NCBI GenBank assembly: GCA_019243195.1
Contig: JAFAUQ010000126.1
Span: 1 to 58,804, forward strand
DNA from: Hyphomicrobiales bacterium
GTDB lineage: Bacteria > Pseudomonadota > Alphaproteobacteria > Rhizobiales > Xanthobacteraceae
Reading direction: 5' to 3'
DNA: 58,804 nucleotides
A model generated the notes under the pieces. It saw only the letters and a list, made by a program, of their open reading frames with translations, ran no database searches and was not told the DNA's origin. Positions within the stretch are counted from its first letter, which is position 1, and every line of letters starts with the position of its first letter. Position numbers and translations under genes: made by a program. Positions 16,111-24,826 of this stretch are shown piece by piece.

Positions 16111-16991
16111 CGGTCGCTTTCGAGGCGCGCGAGGTGATGGCGTATCCGTTCGGAGATCAAATCGAACAGCACCACCGTCACGATGATCATCAGCAGGATC
16201 GCGCTCACATCCGTGTAGTAGAATTTGCGAATCGCCACGAACAAATCCTGGCCGATGCCGCCGGCACCGACGAAGCCGATCACGGTCCCGGAACGCACGT
16301 TGATCTCAAACCGCAACAGTGCGTAGCTCGCGAAATTCGCGAGGACCTGCGGCACGACGGCGAACCGTACCGTCTCGACGAAATTGCCGCCGGTGCTGCG
16401 GACGCCCTCGACCGGCTTCATGTCGATATTCTCCACCACCTCGGTGAACAGCTTCCCGAGCGTGCCGAGCGAATGGATGCCGATCGCCAGAATCCCGGGC
16501 AGCGGTCCGAGGCCGAAGGCGGCGACGAACAACAGGGCGAACACGATATCGGGAACGGTGCGGCAGAACTCGTGAAAGCGTTTGACGGCAAACAGCAGAT
16601 ACGGATTGGGTGCCGTGTTCTGCGCGGTCAGGAACGCGGTCGCAAACGCGCCGAGGGTGCCGATCAGCGTCCCCAAGTAGGCGATCAGTATGGTGTCGAC
16701 CAAAAGCTTGAGCCAGCCCGACAGGTTCCAGTACCAGTCGGCCATATCGGCGGCAAAGTGCGTGAAGGTCAACGTGGGCAGGATACGCCCGAAGTAGCTG
16801 GTGAAATTCGAGAAGTGTTGAAGCAAATAGGCGAGATCGACCTCGCCGTAGCGCCCGGCGACCGTCGCGAGCAACGCCAGCACGGCAAGCACGAGGTAGA
16901 ATTGCCGCCGCCGTCGTGCCACCGCGCGCGCGTAGGTCGCGAGCAGTTGGTCGACACGCTCCTGCGGAAGACTCAGGAGGCCAGAGACCAT
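16107..16991 (-). CDS. phnE: Phosphonate ABC transporter permease (first PhnE)
   Basis: A 294-residue permease with an N-terminal basic segment and about six membrane helices. The loop GPLPGILAIGIHSLGTLGKLF and the segment FEINVRSGTVIGFVGAGGIGQDL are diagnostic of PhnE. It is longer at the N-terminus than its partner by a periplasmic stretch (about residues 50-95). It follows phnD by 70 bases and overlaps the second permease gene. Together with phnC and phnD it makes a complete importer. Confidence 0.93.
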   Translation of the reverse strand: MVSGLLSLPQERVDQLLATYARAVARRRRQFYLVLAVLALLATVAGRYGEVDLAYLLQHFSNFTSYFGRILPTLTFTHFAADMADWYWNLSGWLKLLVDTILIAYLGTLIGTLGAFATAFLTAQNTAPNPYLLFAVKRFHEFCRTVPDIVFALLFVAAFGLGPLPGILAIGIHSLGTLGKLFTEVVENIDMKPVEGVRSTGGNFVETVRFAVVPQVLANFASYALLRFEINVRSGTVIGFVGAGGIGQDLFVAIRKFYYTDVSAILLMIIVTVVLFDLISERIRHHLARLESDR

Positions 16992-17061
16992 CGGTTATTC
17001 CGGAAAACAACAGGAGCGGTCCGGCGCCGCTCCCGTATCTGCATCGCGAGCGCAGAGCCGA

Positions 17062-17970
17062 TTACGAGCGCTTCTTGCGCATATCGTTGACGTACTGAAT
17101 CATCTCGACGGTTTCGGCATAGTCCTGGTGCGTGACCGGCACGAACTCCTTGTCCTTGCCGTCGGACAGCCGGTCGAACGCCGCCTTGTCCTTGGTCGGC
17201 GCGTCCGCGAACGCCTTGGCGATTGCCGCTTTGAGGTCGTCGGGCAGGGTCGAGAGCCGGGCATACGGAGATCCAGGAAGCAGTCCGGATTTGAAGATGA
17301 TGCGGAAGTCCTCCTTTTTCGCCATCCCCTTCGTCACCATGCGGGTAAGGTTTGAATCGTCGTCAGCGTTCCACCAATTGGCCGCGCAGTCGACGGTGCC
17401 GTTCTTAAGGGCGATCACTGCATTCTCGTGGCTACCCGTGACAATCGACTTGCTAAAGAAGGTGTCGGCATCGATGCCCGCCTTGTTGAGAAAGAAGCGG
17501 GGCGCGTTGTATCCCGACGTGGAGTTCGGATCGACGAAGCCGATCGTCTTGCCCTTGAGGTCGTGGATGTCTTTGTAGGGGCCATCCGACTTGACGTAGA
17601 TGACGGAGTAATAGCCGATGGCGCCGTCGTTGTTGCGGGTTGTCACGAAGGGTTCGGTCTTGACCCCGGTCATGTAGGCGGTCGAGTAGGACGCCGGGCC
17701 GTAATAGGCGATATGGATGCTACCGGCGCGTTGCCCCTCGATGACGGCGGCGTAGTCGTTGGCAACGCGAACCTTGACCGGCACGCCGAGTTCCTTCGAC
17801 AGATACGCCGCGAAGGCGGCGTAGCGGTCGCTGACACCCGAGGCATTTTCGGCCGGCACGACCGCGAAGACCAGCTCGGGATATTGCGCTTTCCACGACT
17901 GCGCCTGGGCGGCGCCGCTCGTTATAGCCAGGATGGCGGCGGCGATGAGAATGATGCGACGATTAGGCAT
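17062..17970 (-). CDS. phnD: Phosphonate/phosphite-type periplasmic binding protein
   Basis: A 302-residue PhnD-family protein with a signal peptide (RRIILIAAAILAITSGAAQA, then QSWKAQYPEL). The binding domain shows FAVVPAENASGVSDRYAAFA, the phosphonate-binding IAYYGPASYSTAY loop near residue 100, and GFVDPNSTSGYNAPRFFL. Family members bind phosphonates, phosphite or hypophosphite; the loop does not let me decide which. The start ATG at 17970 lies behind GAGAGGACGTC. No C-P lyase (phnG-M), phosphonatase or ptxD gene is in this window. Confidence 0.92.
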   Translation of the reverse strand: MPNRRIILIAAAILAITSGAAQAQSWKAQYPELVFAVVPAENASGVSDRYAAFAAYLSKELGVPVKVRVANDYAAVIEGQRAGSIHIAYYGPASYSTAYMTGVKTEPFVTTRNNDGAIGYYSVIYVKSDGPYKDIHDLKGKTIGFVDPNSTSGYNAPRFFLNKAGIDADTFFSKSIVTGSHENAVIALKNGTVDCAANWWNADDDSNLTRMVTKGMAKKEDFRIIFKSGLLPGSPYARLSTLPDDLKAAIAKAFADAPTKDKAAFDRLSDGKDKEFVPVTHQDYAETVEMIQYVNDMRKKRS

Positions 17971-18022
17971 GACGTCCTCTCCGGTTGGATACGAATGTTT
18001 GTTTGTGTAACGAAAGATCGGC

Positions 18023-18835
18023 TTAAGCCGGCGCCGCGACGCTCGCGCCCGCGACGGCTCCGGCGGCCGGCAGCGCAGGCTCGGCGCCCATGACGTCGCC
18101 GGCTTCGAGCCCGTAGAGATCGCGTGCGGCCGCATCGGTGAGCGCCGCGGGCGCGCCGTCGAACACCACCCGGCCCGCCGCCATGCCGATCAGCCGATCG
18201 CAGTAACTGCGGGCAAGATCGAGCGAATGAAGATTGCAGATCACCGTGATGCTAAAATGACGATTGATGCGCAGCAGCGCGTCCATGACGATGCGGCTGT
18301 TGCGCGGATCGAGTGAAGCGATCGGCTCGTCCGCGAGGATGCGATCCGGCTGCTGCACCAGCGCGCGAGCGATGGCCACCCGCTGCTGCTGACCGCCGGA
18401 CAGGCTGTCGGCGCGTTGCGCCGCGAGAGCCGCGATGTCGAATTGTTCGAGCGCGGAGAGCGCGATCGCCTTGTCGGCGGGGCTCCAAAGGCCGGACAGC
18501 GCGCGCCACGCCGGCACGGCGGCTAGCCGCCCGATCAGCACGTTGGTGAGGACGTCGAGGCGGCCCACCAGATTGAACTGCTGGAAGATCATCGCCGAGC
18601 GCGCGCGCCATTCGCGCAACGCACGCCCGCGGAGCGCAGTCACGTCGGTCGTACCATGCAAGATGCGGCCACCGGTTGGGTCGATCAGCCGGTTGATCAG
18701 GCGCAGCAGCGTCGACTTGCCGGCGCCGGAACGCCCGATGATGCCGATGAAACCGCCAGGCTCGATCGTCAGCTCGACTCCCGAAACTGCCGTCATAGAG
18801 CCGAACCGGCGCGAGACGCCGTCGAGAACCAGCAT
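18023..18835 (-). CDS. phnC: Phosphonate ABC transporter ATPase
   Basis: A 270-residue ABC ATPase: Walker [18 protein letters not shown] near residue 35, Q-loop [20 protein letters not shown] (a PhnC-type string), signature [15 protein letters not shown], Walker [13 protein letters not shown], and the switch His as CNLHSLDLA. The C-terminus has an Ala/Pro-rich tail of about 25 residues not usual in the family. It is the first gene of phnC-phnD-phnE-phnE, and tandem PhoB-like half-sites lie just upstream. Confidence 0.93.
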   Translation of the reverse strand: MLVLDGVSRRFGSMTAVSGVELTIEPGGFIGIIGRSGAGKSTLLRLINRLIDPTGGRILHGTTDVTALRGRALREWRARSAMIFQQFNLVGRLDVLTNVLIGRLAAVPAWRALSGLWSPADKAIALSALEQFDIAALAAQRADSLSGGQQQRVAIARALVQQPDRILADEPIASLDPRNSRIVMDALLRINRHFSITVICNLHSLDLARSYCDRLIGMAAGRVVFDGAPAALTDAAARDLYGLEAGDVMGAEPALPAAGAVAGASVAAPA

Positions 18836-18895
18836 TTAAGACCTCGGTAGAGTGGAGGGTCGGCGCGCCGGCTCAGCAATCCCTAAAAGGCTTGT

Positions 18896-18935
18896 GCGAC
18901 GCTTCGGTGACGCTCCGATAACGCTCGTATGACGG
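18896..18935 (-). promoter_or_regulatory. Tandem PhoB-box candidate upstream of phnC
   Basis: Read on the minus strand, four 7-base words recur exactly every 11 bp: CCGTCAT, GCGTTAT, GCGTCAC, GCGTCGC. That is the period of PhoB half-sites (CTGTCAT-N4-CTGTCAT). The first word matches the consensus at six of seven positions, the others at four or fewer. The site ends about 60 bases before the phnC start, so PhoB activation of the phosphonate importer is plausible. Confidence 0.6.
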
Positions 18936-18953
18936 CGGCAAACGGCCGCAAGG

Positions 18954-19574
18954 TTATCCCCCGTACTTCTGGAGGAATGCTTCGATCGCGAGGCTGCGGA
19001 AATCGGGGAGCGCCCGCCGCAGGCGTGCATGATCCCAGTCCCACCAGGCGAGCGCGACAAGCCGCGCCGCGATGTCCGCCGAAAAACGAAGCTTTAACAC
19101 GTCGGCCGGAATGCCGCCGACGATGGCATAATCCGGCACGTCGGCGGTGACGACCGCACCCGCCGCGATCACGGCGCCGGTGCCGACGTTCCGTCCCGGC
19201 AGTATGATCGCGCCGTGCCCGATCCACACGTCGTGGCCGATCGCGACCGGATGGGCGCGGCGCCACGCAAAGAACTCCGGCTCGTCGCTCTCCTCGGGCC
19301 AGTATTTGCTCGCCCGGTAGCTGAAGTGCGATTGACTTGCCCGCCACATCGGATGGTTGCCGGGATTGATCCGCACGTGGGAGGCGATGGAGCAGAACTT
19401 GCCGATCGTCGAATAGATGACGTCGCAATCGCCCATGATGTAGGAGTAATCGTCGAGGGTCGTTTCGACCAGCGACGTGCGCGGCCCGACCTCGGTGTAG
19501 CGGCCGAGCCGACAGTCTTTGAGGTTGGCGCTCGGATCGATCGACGCCGTCTCAGCGAGACGATCAAACCCCAT
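18954..19574 (-). CDS. Hexapeptide-repeat transferase linked to phosphonate operons
   Basis: A 206-residue left-handed beta-helix acyltransferase of the xenobiotic/LpxA-like type. It has the N-terminal motif [13 protein letters not shown], the long loop with [17 protein letters not shown], the catalytic-His region [17 protein letters not shown] and the C-terminal turn [19 protein letters not shown]. This matches the hexapeptide-transferase family regularly found in phn gene clusters (TIGR03308 type, from memory), whose reaction is not established. It lies between pit and phnC on one strand, which fits that link. Confidence 0.82.
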   Translation of the reverse strand: MGFDRLAETASIDPSANLKDCRLGRYTEVGPRTSLVETTLDDYSYIMGDCDVIYSTIGKFCSIASHVRINPGNHPMWRASQSHFSYRASKYWPEESDEPEFFAWRRAHPVAIGHDVWIGHGAIILPGRNVGTGAVIAAGAVVTADVPDYAIVGGIPADVLKLRFSADIAARLVALAWWDWDHARLRRALPDFRSLAIEAFLQKYGG

Positions 19575-19610
19575 GGGACGCCCCCCTGCAACGCAGCGGG
19601 GCGTTATGGG

Positions 19611-21230
19611 TCAGCCGATCAGCCGCGTAAATAACCAATAAAGCGTCGCCGATATTGCCATCGCGGCCGGGAGCGTGAGCACCCACGCGAGCGCGATGTT
19701 GCGCACCGTCGCAAGCTGCAGACCCGAGCCGTTTGCCGCCATCGTGCCGGCGATGCCCGACGAGAGCACGTGCGTGGTCGAAACCGGCAGGCCGTAGCCG
19801 TCCGCCGCGGCGATCGTTGCGGCGGCCGTGATCTCGGCGCAAGCGCCTTGCGCGTACGTCAGGTGCGTCTTGCCGATCTTTTCGCCGACCGTCACCACGA
19901 TGCGCTTCCAGCCGACCATGGTTCCGAGGCCGAGCGCGATCGCCACGGCGATCTTGACCCACGGGGGAATGAAGCGCGTGGCGGCGTCGAGCGACGATTT
20001 GTAATCGTTGAGCTTCGCGACATCCGCTTTGCTGAGGTCGCTCTCCTTGTCCTTCATCAGGAAGCGAATGGCTTCGGAGACGAGATACATGTCGTTTCGC
20101 GTGTTGCCGACCGCTTCCGCCGGCATGCGAGCGATCGAACCGTATTGATTGACCTGATTGGCGATTTCACGCACGAGGACCGCAAGCGACGGAAAGGTCC
20201 CTTCGTTGATGCTGCGATGCGCGACGTAAGCCGTAACCGCCGGCCGCGGATCGCCAATGATGTTGTGGCCCGCCGCCTTCGCCTCGATCACCTGGCTGGC
20301 AATTTGCGAAGTGATAGTGAACCGTTCCATTTGGCTCGGCGGGAGCGCCCGGTTGAGCGCGTAGGCGGTGGGAACGGTGCCAATGAGGATGAGCATGATA
20401 AGGCCCATCCCCTTCTGACCATCGTTCGATCCGTGGAAGAAGCTCACTAAGGTGCAGGTAAGGACGAGAATCCCGCGAATCCACAACGGCGGCGGCTGAT
20501 CGCCCTTGGGTTCGGCGTAGAGCGCCACGTTTCGCACCACGAATTTCAGCGCCAGGAGCAGCAACGCGGCGAGGATGAATCCGAACAGCGGCGAGAGAAG
20601 CAAGGCGTAGCCGATCTCGGTTGCTTTCGACCAATCGACGCCGGAGGTGCCGTCGCGACCGCGCAGCAGCGCATTCATGATACCCACGCCGATGATCGAG
20701 CCGATCAGTGTGTGCGAGCTGGAAGCCGGCAGGCCGAGCCACCATGTCCCGAGATTCCAGAGGATCGCGGCGACGAGCAGGGCGAACACCATGGCAAACC
20801 CGGCGTTGCTGCCGACCTGCAGGATCAACTCGACCGGAAGTAGCGACACGATGCCGAACGCGACCGCACCGGAAGAGAGCAGGACGCCGAGCAGATTGAA
20901 CATGCCCGACCAGACCACGGCGATGTGGGCCGGCAACGAGCGGGTGTAGATCACCGTAGCGACGGCGTTGGCGGTATCGTGGAAGCCGTTGACGAACTCG
21001 AAGGCGAGCGCAATCAACAAAGCGACGAGCAGCATGATGAAGGGCAGATAAGTCGTAACGCGCGTGCCGGTGTCTTCGATGTCGCTGTAGATGCTGTAGG
21101 CGACGAACAGCAGCCCCGCAGCGACAATCCCTAAGAAAATGATGCCGGAAGCCGGATGAAAGCCGCGGTCGAGGTCGGGGCCTCGGCGCCGTGCAGGCTC
21201 GATCGATCCGGGTAACGCAATGTCGGTCAT
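19611..21230 (-). CDS. pit: Inorganic phosphate transporter, PiT family
   Basis: A 539-residue inner-membrane phosphate:cation symporter. The two PiT signatures are seen in the N-terminal half (LAFEFVNGFHDTANAVATVI) and the C-terminal half (AATIAAADGYGLPVSTTHVL), with a soluble central loop at about residues 300-420. The ATG at 21230 follows GGAGGA; the frame runs further to 21410 but lacks membrane features there. No DUF47/PhoU-like partner gene precedes it, unlike the orfA-pit pair of S. meliloti. The hexapeptide transferase follows after 36 bases. Confidence 0.93.
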   Translation of the reverse strand: MTDIALPGSIEPARRRGPDLDRGFHPASGIIFLGIVAAGLLFVAYSIYSDIEDTGTRVTTYLPFIMLLVALLIALAFEFVNGFHDTANAVATVIYTRSLPAHIAVVWSGMFNLLGVLLSSGAVAFGIVSLLPVELILQVGSNAGFAMVFALLVAAILWNLGTWWLGLPASSSHTLIGSIIGVGIMNALLRGRDGTSGVDWSKATEIGYALLLSPLFGFILAALLLLALKFVVRNVALYAEPKGDQPPPLWIRGILVLTCTLVSFFHGSNDGQKGMGLIMLILIGTVPTAYALNRALPPSQMERFTITSQIASQVIEAKAAGHNIIGDPRPAVTAYVAHRSINEGTFPSLAVLVREIANQVNQYGSIARMPAEAVGNTRNDMYLVSEAIRFLMKDKESDLSKADVAKLNDYKSSLDAATRFIPPWVKIAVAIALGLGTMVGWKRIVVTVGEKIGKTHLTYAQGACAEITAAATIAAADGYGLPVSTTHVLSSGIAGTMAANGSGLQLATVRNIALAWVLTLPAAMAISATLYWLFTRLIG

Positions 21231-21560
21231 GGAGTCCTCCCTCGCCCTAGGGGGCAACGGTGAATGGGCACCATGACAGGCGGATGACATCCGCCGAGTT
21301 GCTTGTACAATAACGAAACTTGGCGCCGGCCCGGTCGGCAGGTCGAACGGGAGAGGGAAGACGGCAGACGATCGAGATCGGATGGTCATGTTACCTCCCA
21401 CCGGACGCAATGCCGCGGAGGTCGAACCAAGGGTCGAGAGCCGCTTTCATCTTAAGTGAGGTTACGCGCCTGACATGAAGGCAGGGCGGAGGGCCGGCGC
21501 ACACTGACGTAGATCAAAGATGCTCGGTGAGTTCAGGGGTATGCTTTTCTGGAGTGCCCG
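21231..21560. other. Divergent promoter region between pit and the CHAD gene
   Basis: This 330-base gap separates divergent genes and holds a very good PhoB box (21273-21290) and the GGAGGA ribosome site of pit. The plus-strand half towards the CHAD gene shows no second box. No small gene is convincing. Confidence 0.7.
21273..21290 (-). promoter_or_regulatory. PhoB box upstream of pit
   Basis: On the minus strand the sequence is ATGTCAT-CCGC-CTGTCAT, against the PhoB consensus CTGTCAT-N4-CTGTCAT: 13 of 14 conserved bases match. It lies 42 bases before the pit start codon, where a PhoB site replacing a -35 element would be expected. It could also act on the divergent CHAD gene. Confidence 0.85.
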
Positions 21561-22604
21561 ATGCGACATGAGCCGCGACATATAAAAGCCTCGCCGAACG
21601 ACGCCGCGCCGGCATCGGGCGAAATAGAGATACGGCGAGAGCCGATCGTCCTCGACCCCTCGATGAATGTCACGGAGGCGTTCGCGGAGGTAATGCGCGG
21701 GTGCATTACCCGCGTTGCTGCCGCCGCGGAGGTCGCCCGGCATAGCGACGATCCGGAAGGCATTCATCAGCTGCGCGTCGGCATTCGCCGCTTGCGCGCG
21801 GCTTTCTCGGTGTTCGGCCCGGCGTTGCCGCCCCGCCGTCCGCCGGTCGTGGCGCAGTTGCGGTCGCTGCAACAGAAAATAGGCGAGGTACGCGAACTCG
21901 ATGTTCTGCTTGAGGAGACAATCGCATCCATGCCCGGCAAGCGGAAAAAAAGCCGCGGCATGCCCGAGCTTATCAAGGCCGTCCGAGCGGAGCATATCGC
22001 CCGTCATCGCCGCGCGCGCACCGCTTTGGGCTCCAGGCATTGCGCCGAATTGCTTTCCGATCTCGAGCCAGCGATCGACCGGTTTACGCAGCGAACCGGC
22101 GACGCCGCGCGGCGCGAACCGATAGCGGTCTTTGCGGCGAAGGTGCTGCGTGCACGTCGCCGGAAGGCGTGCAAGCTGGGCAAGAGGGTGCGCAAGCTCG
22201 ATCCGCAGGAGCTTCACAAACTGCGCATCCGGATCAAGAAACTACGCTACGCCGCCGATTTTTTTAGCGGGCTTGCCCATGGCGGCCGGAACAAACGCTA
22301 TTTGCGCGCGCTCAAGGAGCTGCAGCAGTTGCTGGGCACGGCCCATGACGCGGTTGTCGCCTGTAGCCTGATCGATCGAGTCAAAGCCAAGGGCGGAGAG
22401 GACGCCGAACATGCTGCGGTAAAGGTCGAGGAATGGGCAAATAAATCTTTCAAGCGCACCACGCGAAAGTTGCCGCGCGCTTGGCGTCGCTTCGATAAGC
22501 GCAAACAGCCGTTGAAGTCCGGAAAAAAACAGCGACGCCAAGCGCAAGGCCGTCGACATGAATGGGCGGCACGGTTCGTCGCAGCTGGGTCGGCGGCGTT
22601 ATGA
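21561..22604 (+). CDS. CHAD-domain protein (polyphosphate-binding)
   Basis: A 347-residue, very basic all-helical protein. The conserved CHAD strings are seen twice: HQLRVGIRRLRAAFSVFGP near residue 70 and LHKLRIRIKKLRYAADFFSG near residue 215, each with the His-x-x-R-[VI]-x-x-[RK] cluster that binds polyphosphate, and an ELQQLLGTAHDAVVA segment. There is no CYTH/triphosphate tunnel domain, so it is probably a binding, not a cutting, protein. The C-terminal 60 residues are Lys/Arg-rich. It stands divergent from pit across a PhoB box, so a role at polyphosphate granules is likely. Confidence 0.88.
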   Translation: MRHEPRHIKASPNDAAPASGEIEIRREPIVLDPSMNVTEAFAEVMRGCITRVAAAAEVARHSDDPEGIHQLRVGIRRLRAAFSVFGPALPPRRPPVVAQLRSLQQKIGEVRELDVLLEETIASMPGKRKKSRGMPELIKAVRAEHIARHRRARTALGSRHCAELLSDLEPAIDRFTQRTGDAARREPIAVFAAKVLRARRRKACKLGKRVRKLDPQELHKLRIRIKKLRYAADFFSGLAHGGRNKRYLRALKELQQLLGTAHDAVVACSLIDRVKAKGGEDAEHAAVKVEEWANKSFKRTTRKLPRAWRRFDKRKQPLKSGKKQRRQAQGRRHEWAARFVAAGSAAL

Positions 22605-22661
22605 CGGAATCTTGACAGAGCAAAGTCCGCTGGCGAACATAGCCACCTGTGTGAGGGTAGC

Positions 22662-22892
22662 ATGCATATCGACCTGAACGATGCCATCAAAATTCATGCT
22701 CGCGTCAGCCGCACGCGCTTTGGCCGAGGCGCCAAAAAGCGGGCGCTGCGAACGGCACAGCAGCTGCGTCGCTCCGGAGACCAGGCGGGAGCCGCCGTTT
22801 GGGAGCGGATGGCGGCGGAAATCGAACGCGCCGAGGCCAAGGACGGTCACCAGCGAGCTAAGCGTATGCCTGTGAGGCGCGGCAAGGGGTAG
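22662..22892 (+). CDS. Small basic helical protein
   Basis: A 76-residue hypothetical protein, MHIDLNDAIKIHARVSRTRFG, then a charged helix with LRRSGDQAGAAVWERMAAEIER and a basic tail. From memory it resembles short rhizobial proteins with the pattern DLN.A...AR..R...G......A..LRR.GD..G..VW. Function unknown. It follows the CHAD gene by 57 bases in the same direction and ends three bases before the convergent mgtC. Confidence 0.55.
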   Translation: MHIDLNDAIKIHARVSRTRFGRGAKKRALRTAQQLRRSGDQAGAAVWERMAAEIERAEAKDGHQRAKRMPVRRGKG

Positions 22893-22895
22893 CGC

Positions 22896-23612
22896 CTAGT
22901 CCGAGGTCCGCGCGGTCCAGCCGACATGCTCGACGCCTGGCATGTTTCGCAGGCGCGCAACAATCGCGTCGAGTTCAGCCGGGTTTGGGTCAGTACTTAG
23001 CAGCGTCGCCACAAGTTCCACGGTTCCGGCATCGCGATCCTCGATCTCGATGTCGCGGACCGGATAGCTGCCGGCCTTGAGCTGCGCTTCCAGCGCGGCG
23101 CGCAAATCCTCCAGGTGATCGGAGTCGGCCGTCAGCTGCACCTCGTATTGAGCTTCGGTCGTTTCCGCACTGATCGGCGCGCGGTTAATCGCGTTGACGA
23201 GCGGTCGTAGCAGCGTATTGCCGGCGAGCACGAAGGCGGTCAGGGCGATCGCCTCGACCGCCAAATCCGCACCGGCACATGCGCCGACTGCTGCCGAGCA
23301 CCAGAGCGTGGCGGCCGTGTTCAGCCCCCAGACATTCCGCCCCTCCTTCATAATGACGCCGGCGCCGAGGAAGCCGACGCCCGACACAACATAGGCGATG
23401 ATCTGGGTAGCGCCGGTGTTCCCGTTGAGATGCATGCCGATATCGACGAAGGCGGCGGCGCCGACGGCGACCAGAACGTTGGTGCGCAAGCCGCCGCTGC
23501 GCTGCCGATATTGCCGCTCCGCGCCAATGAGCGTGCCGAGAACGAATGCGCCGAAGAGGCTGATTAAGGAATCGACGAAATCGGAAAAGGTGAAGGAATG
23601 AAGGGCAGCCAC
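22896..23612 (-). CDS. mgtC: MgtC/SapB-family membrane protein
   Basis: A 238-residue protein: four to five membrane helices with the MgtC hallmarks GTLIGAERQYR, LRTNVLVAVGAAAF and GVGFLGAGVIMKEG, then a C-terminal ACT-like soluble domain (about residues 150-235). MgtC proteins inhibit F-type ATP synthase or adapt cells to low magnesium, acid or phosphate imbalance. I set the start at GTG 23612, preceded by AGGAG; the frame extends to 23678 but without family similarity. Confidence 0.85.
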   Translation of the reverse strand: MAALHSFTFSDFVDSLISLFGAFVLGTLIGAERQYRQRSGGLRTNVLVAVGAAAFVDIGMHLNGNTGATQIIAYVVSGVGFLGAGVIMKEGRNVWGLNTAATLWCSAAVGACAGADLAVEAIALTAFVLAGNTLLRPLVNAINRAPISAETTEAQYEVQLTADSDHLEDLRAALEAQLKAGSYPVRDIEIEDRDAGTVELVATLLSTDPNPAELDAIVARLRNMPGVEHVGWTARTSD

Positions 23613-23775
23613 GAATCGCTCCTGCCGGTGAATGACGACGCTGGTGCCGTCGTCCCCACCGCGGAGTGCTAACGCCAAAGGGATGGGAAAGAAAGGAGCT
23701 TGAGCGAGCCAAACATCGCAGGGGCTGTGGGCGGATTGTCTCCCTTTGCGTTATCTCCAATTTTCTCCCTGTGAA

Positions 23776-23804
23776 TTGTCATTTGCCCGTCGCGAGTCTG
23801 TCGT
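23776..23804 (+). promoter_or_regulatory. Three-unit PhoB-box candidate
   Basis: On the plus strand TTGTCAT-TTGC-CCGTCGC-GAGT-CTGTCGT shows three half-site words at exact 11-bp steps. The outer two match CTGTCAT at six of seven positions; the middle one at four. It points towards a tiny membrane ORF starting about 110 bases downstream, and lies about 165 bases behind the divergent mgtC start. Confidence 0.55.
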
Positions 23805-23912
23805 TCGGCCTTGCTAGGCGCGTCAGGTCTTTGACGAATTAGGCGCGCCGCCGCCACCCTATCGCGGTGCGTGCGACGTGCGACGGTTGCGAAGCTCGCT
23901 TGGGCAGAGATA

Positions 23913-24059
23913 ATGAGAGCCGGGGCCGACGCTGCTGAGTTGCAGAGCGACAGGGAAATGCCCGCCGACTCCGCGCGATCGAGCGGTTGGCACGGATTGT
24001 GGCCTGCCTACTGCATCGGCATCGGAATCGTGCTGATCCTGGTCGGAGCGCTGGTGTGA
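23913..24059 (+). CDS. Possible tiny single-helix membrane protein
   Basis: A 48-codon frame, ATG at 23913 (another ATG at 23958 would give 33 residues), ending in one clear membrane helix: SGWHGLWPAYCIGIGIVLILVGALV in two parts, WPAYCIGIGIVLILVGALV being the helix. The first ATG has a weak CAGAGA upstream, the second CAGGGA. No known family. A three-unit PhoB-like site lies upstream, which is the main reason to list it. Confidence 0.35.
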   Translation: MRAGADAAELQSDREMPADSARSSGWHGLWPAYCIGIGIVLILVGALV

Positions 24060-24123
24060 CCCTGCCTCATGCCGGTGTCCCGCGATTCCGGAGGTGCTTC
24101 GGAGGATTGGGCAACCCAGGCGG

Positions 24124-24666
24124 TTAGTTGCCCATCACCGCCCCGCGGTAAACGGCGCCCTCGGATGACGAGACAAACAGCAGGACCGCGTTTTTCGGCG
24201 CCAGGTTCTCAATCTGATACATCTCCATACGCCAGCCGCCTCCCGGGAAATCGCCGGCGACGTTGAGCGTCAGGGAGCCGGATACGGCCGCGAAGAAATC
24301 ATCGCGCCCTGGCTTGGGATGTTCGAACTCCACTTGGCAGGCCGAGTGGTCCCCGGGGCCGACGCCTGTGGTGACGGTGTAGGCATGGCCGTCCTCCTCG
24401 ACCCGCCACATGCCCGCGACCTTCATGGGATCGTTTTCGGCGCGGCCCAGATCGACCATCGGAGTCCAGTGCAGCCGTTTGGCGCGTTGCGCAACGGCAT
24501 CCAAGTTGTGCGCGGAGTCCCCGCATGTCGCGAGCAGGAATTTCGCAGTCGTTTGCGTGTCGTGCGGGATCGACGGCGCCCTTGCGCCGGTGAGAACGAG
24601 AGCGCCCAATCCGGCAATTGCCGCGACACAGCCAATGAGGGTGACGCGCGTCAATAGGCTTGGCAT
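24124..24666 (-). CDS. Exported or membrane-anchored protein of unknown function
   Basis: A 180-residue protein with an N-terminal hydrophobic segment (LIGCVAAIAGLGALVLTGA), a probable signal peptide or anchor, then a soluble domain with two Cys (LLATCGDSAHN and DHSACQVEFEH) that could pair. The middle reads WRVEEDGHAYTVTTGVGPGD, the end MYQIENLAPKNAVLLFVSSSEG. I do not recognise the family. The start is uncertain: GTG at 24708 would add 14 residues, with AAGGAG placed too close to it. Confidence 0.6.
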   Translation of the reverse strand: MPSLLTRVTLIGCVAAIAGLGALVLTGARAPSIPHDTQTTAKFLLATCGDSAHNLDAVAQRAKRLHWTPMVDLGRAENDPMKVAGMWRVEEDGHAYTVTTGVGPGDHSACQVEFEHPKPGRDDFFAAVSGSLTLNVAGDFPGGGWRMEMYQIENLAPKNAVLLFVSSSEGAVYRGAVMGN

Positions 24667-24826
24667 CGTCTTGCGCGGGATTTGCTTGATCGGGTGATCG
24701 CATCCCACTCCTTAACTTGTGTTAGTCGCGGCGGCGCAGCGGCCGGTTCAAAACGTGTACTCGAATCGCCAACCAAACCGCTAAAACCGCGGCCGCGCTT
24801 TTGTCTTCGCTGATTGTCAGCATGCG

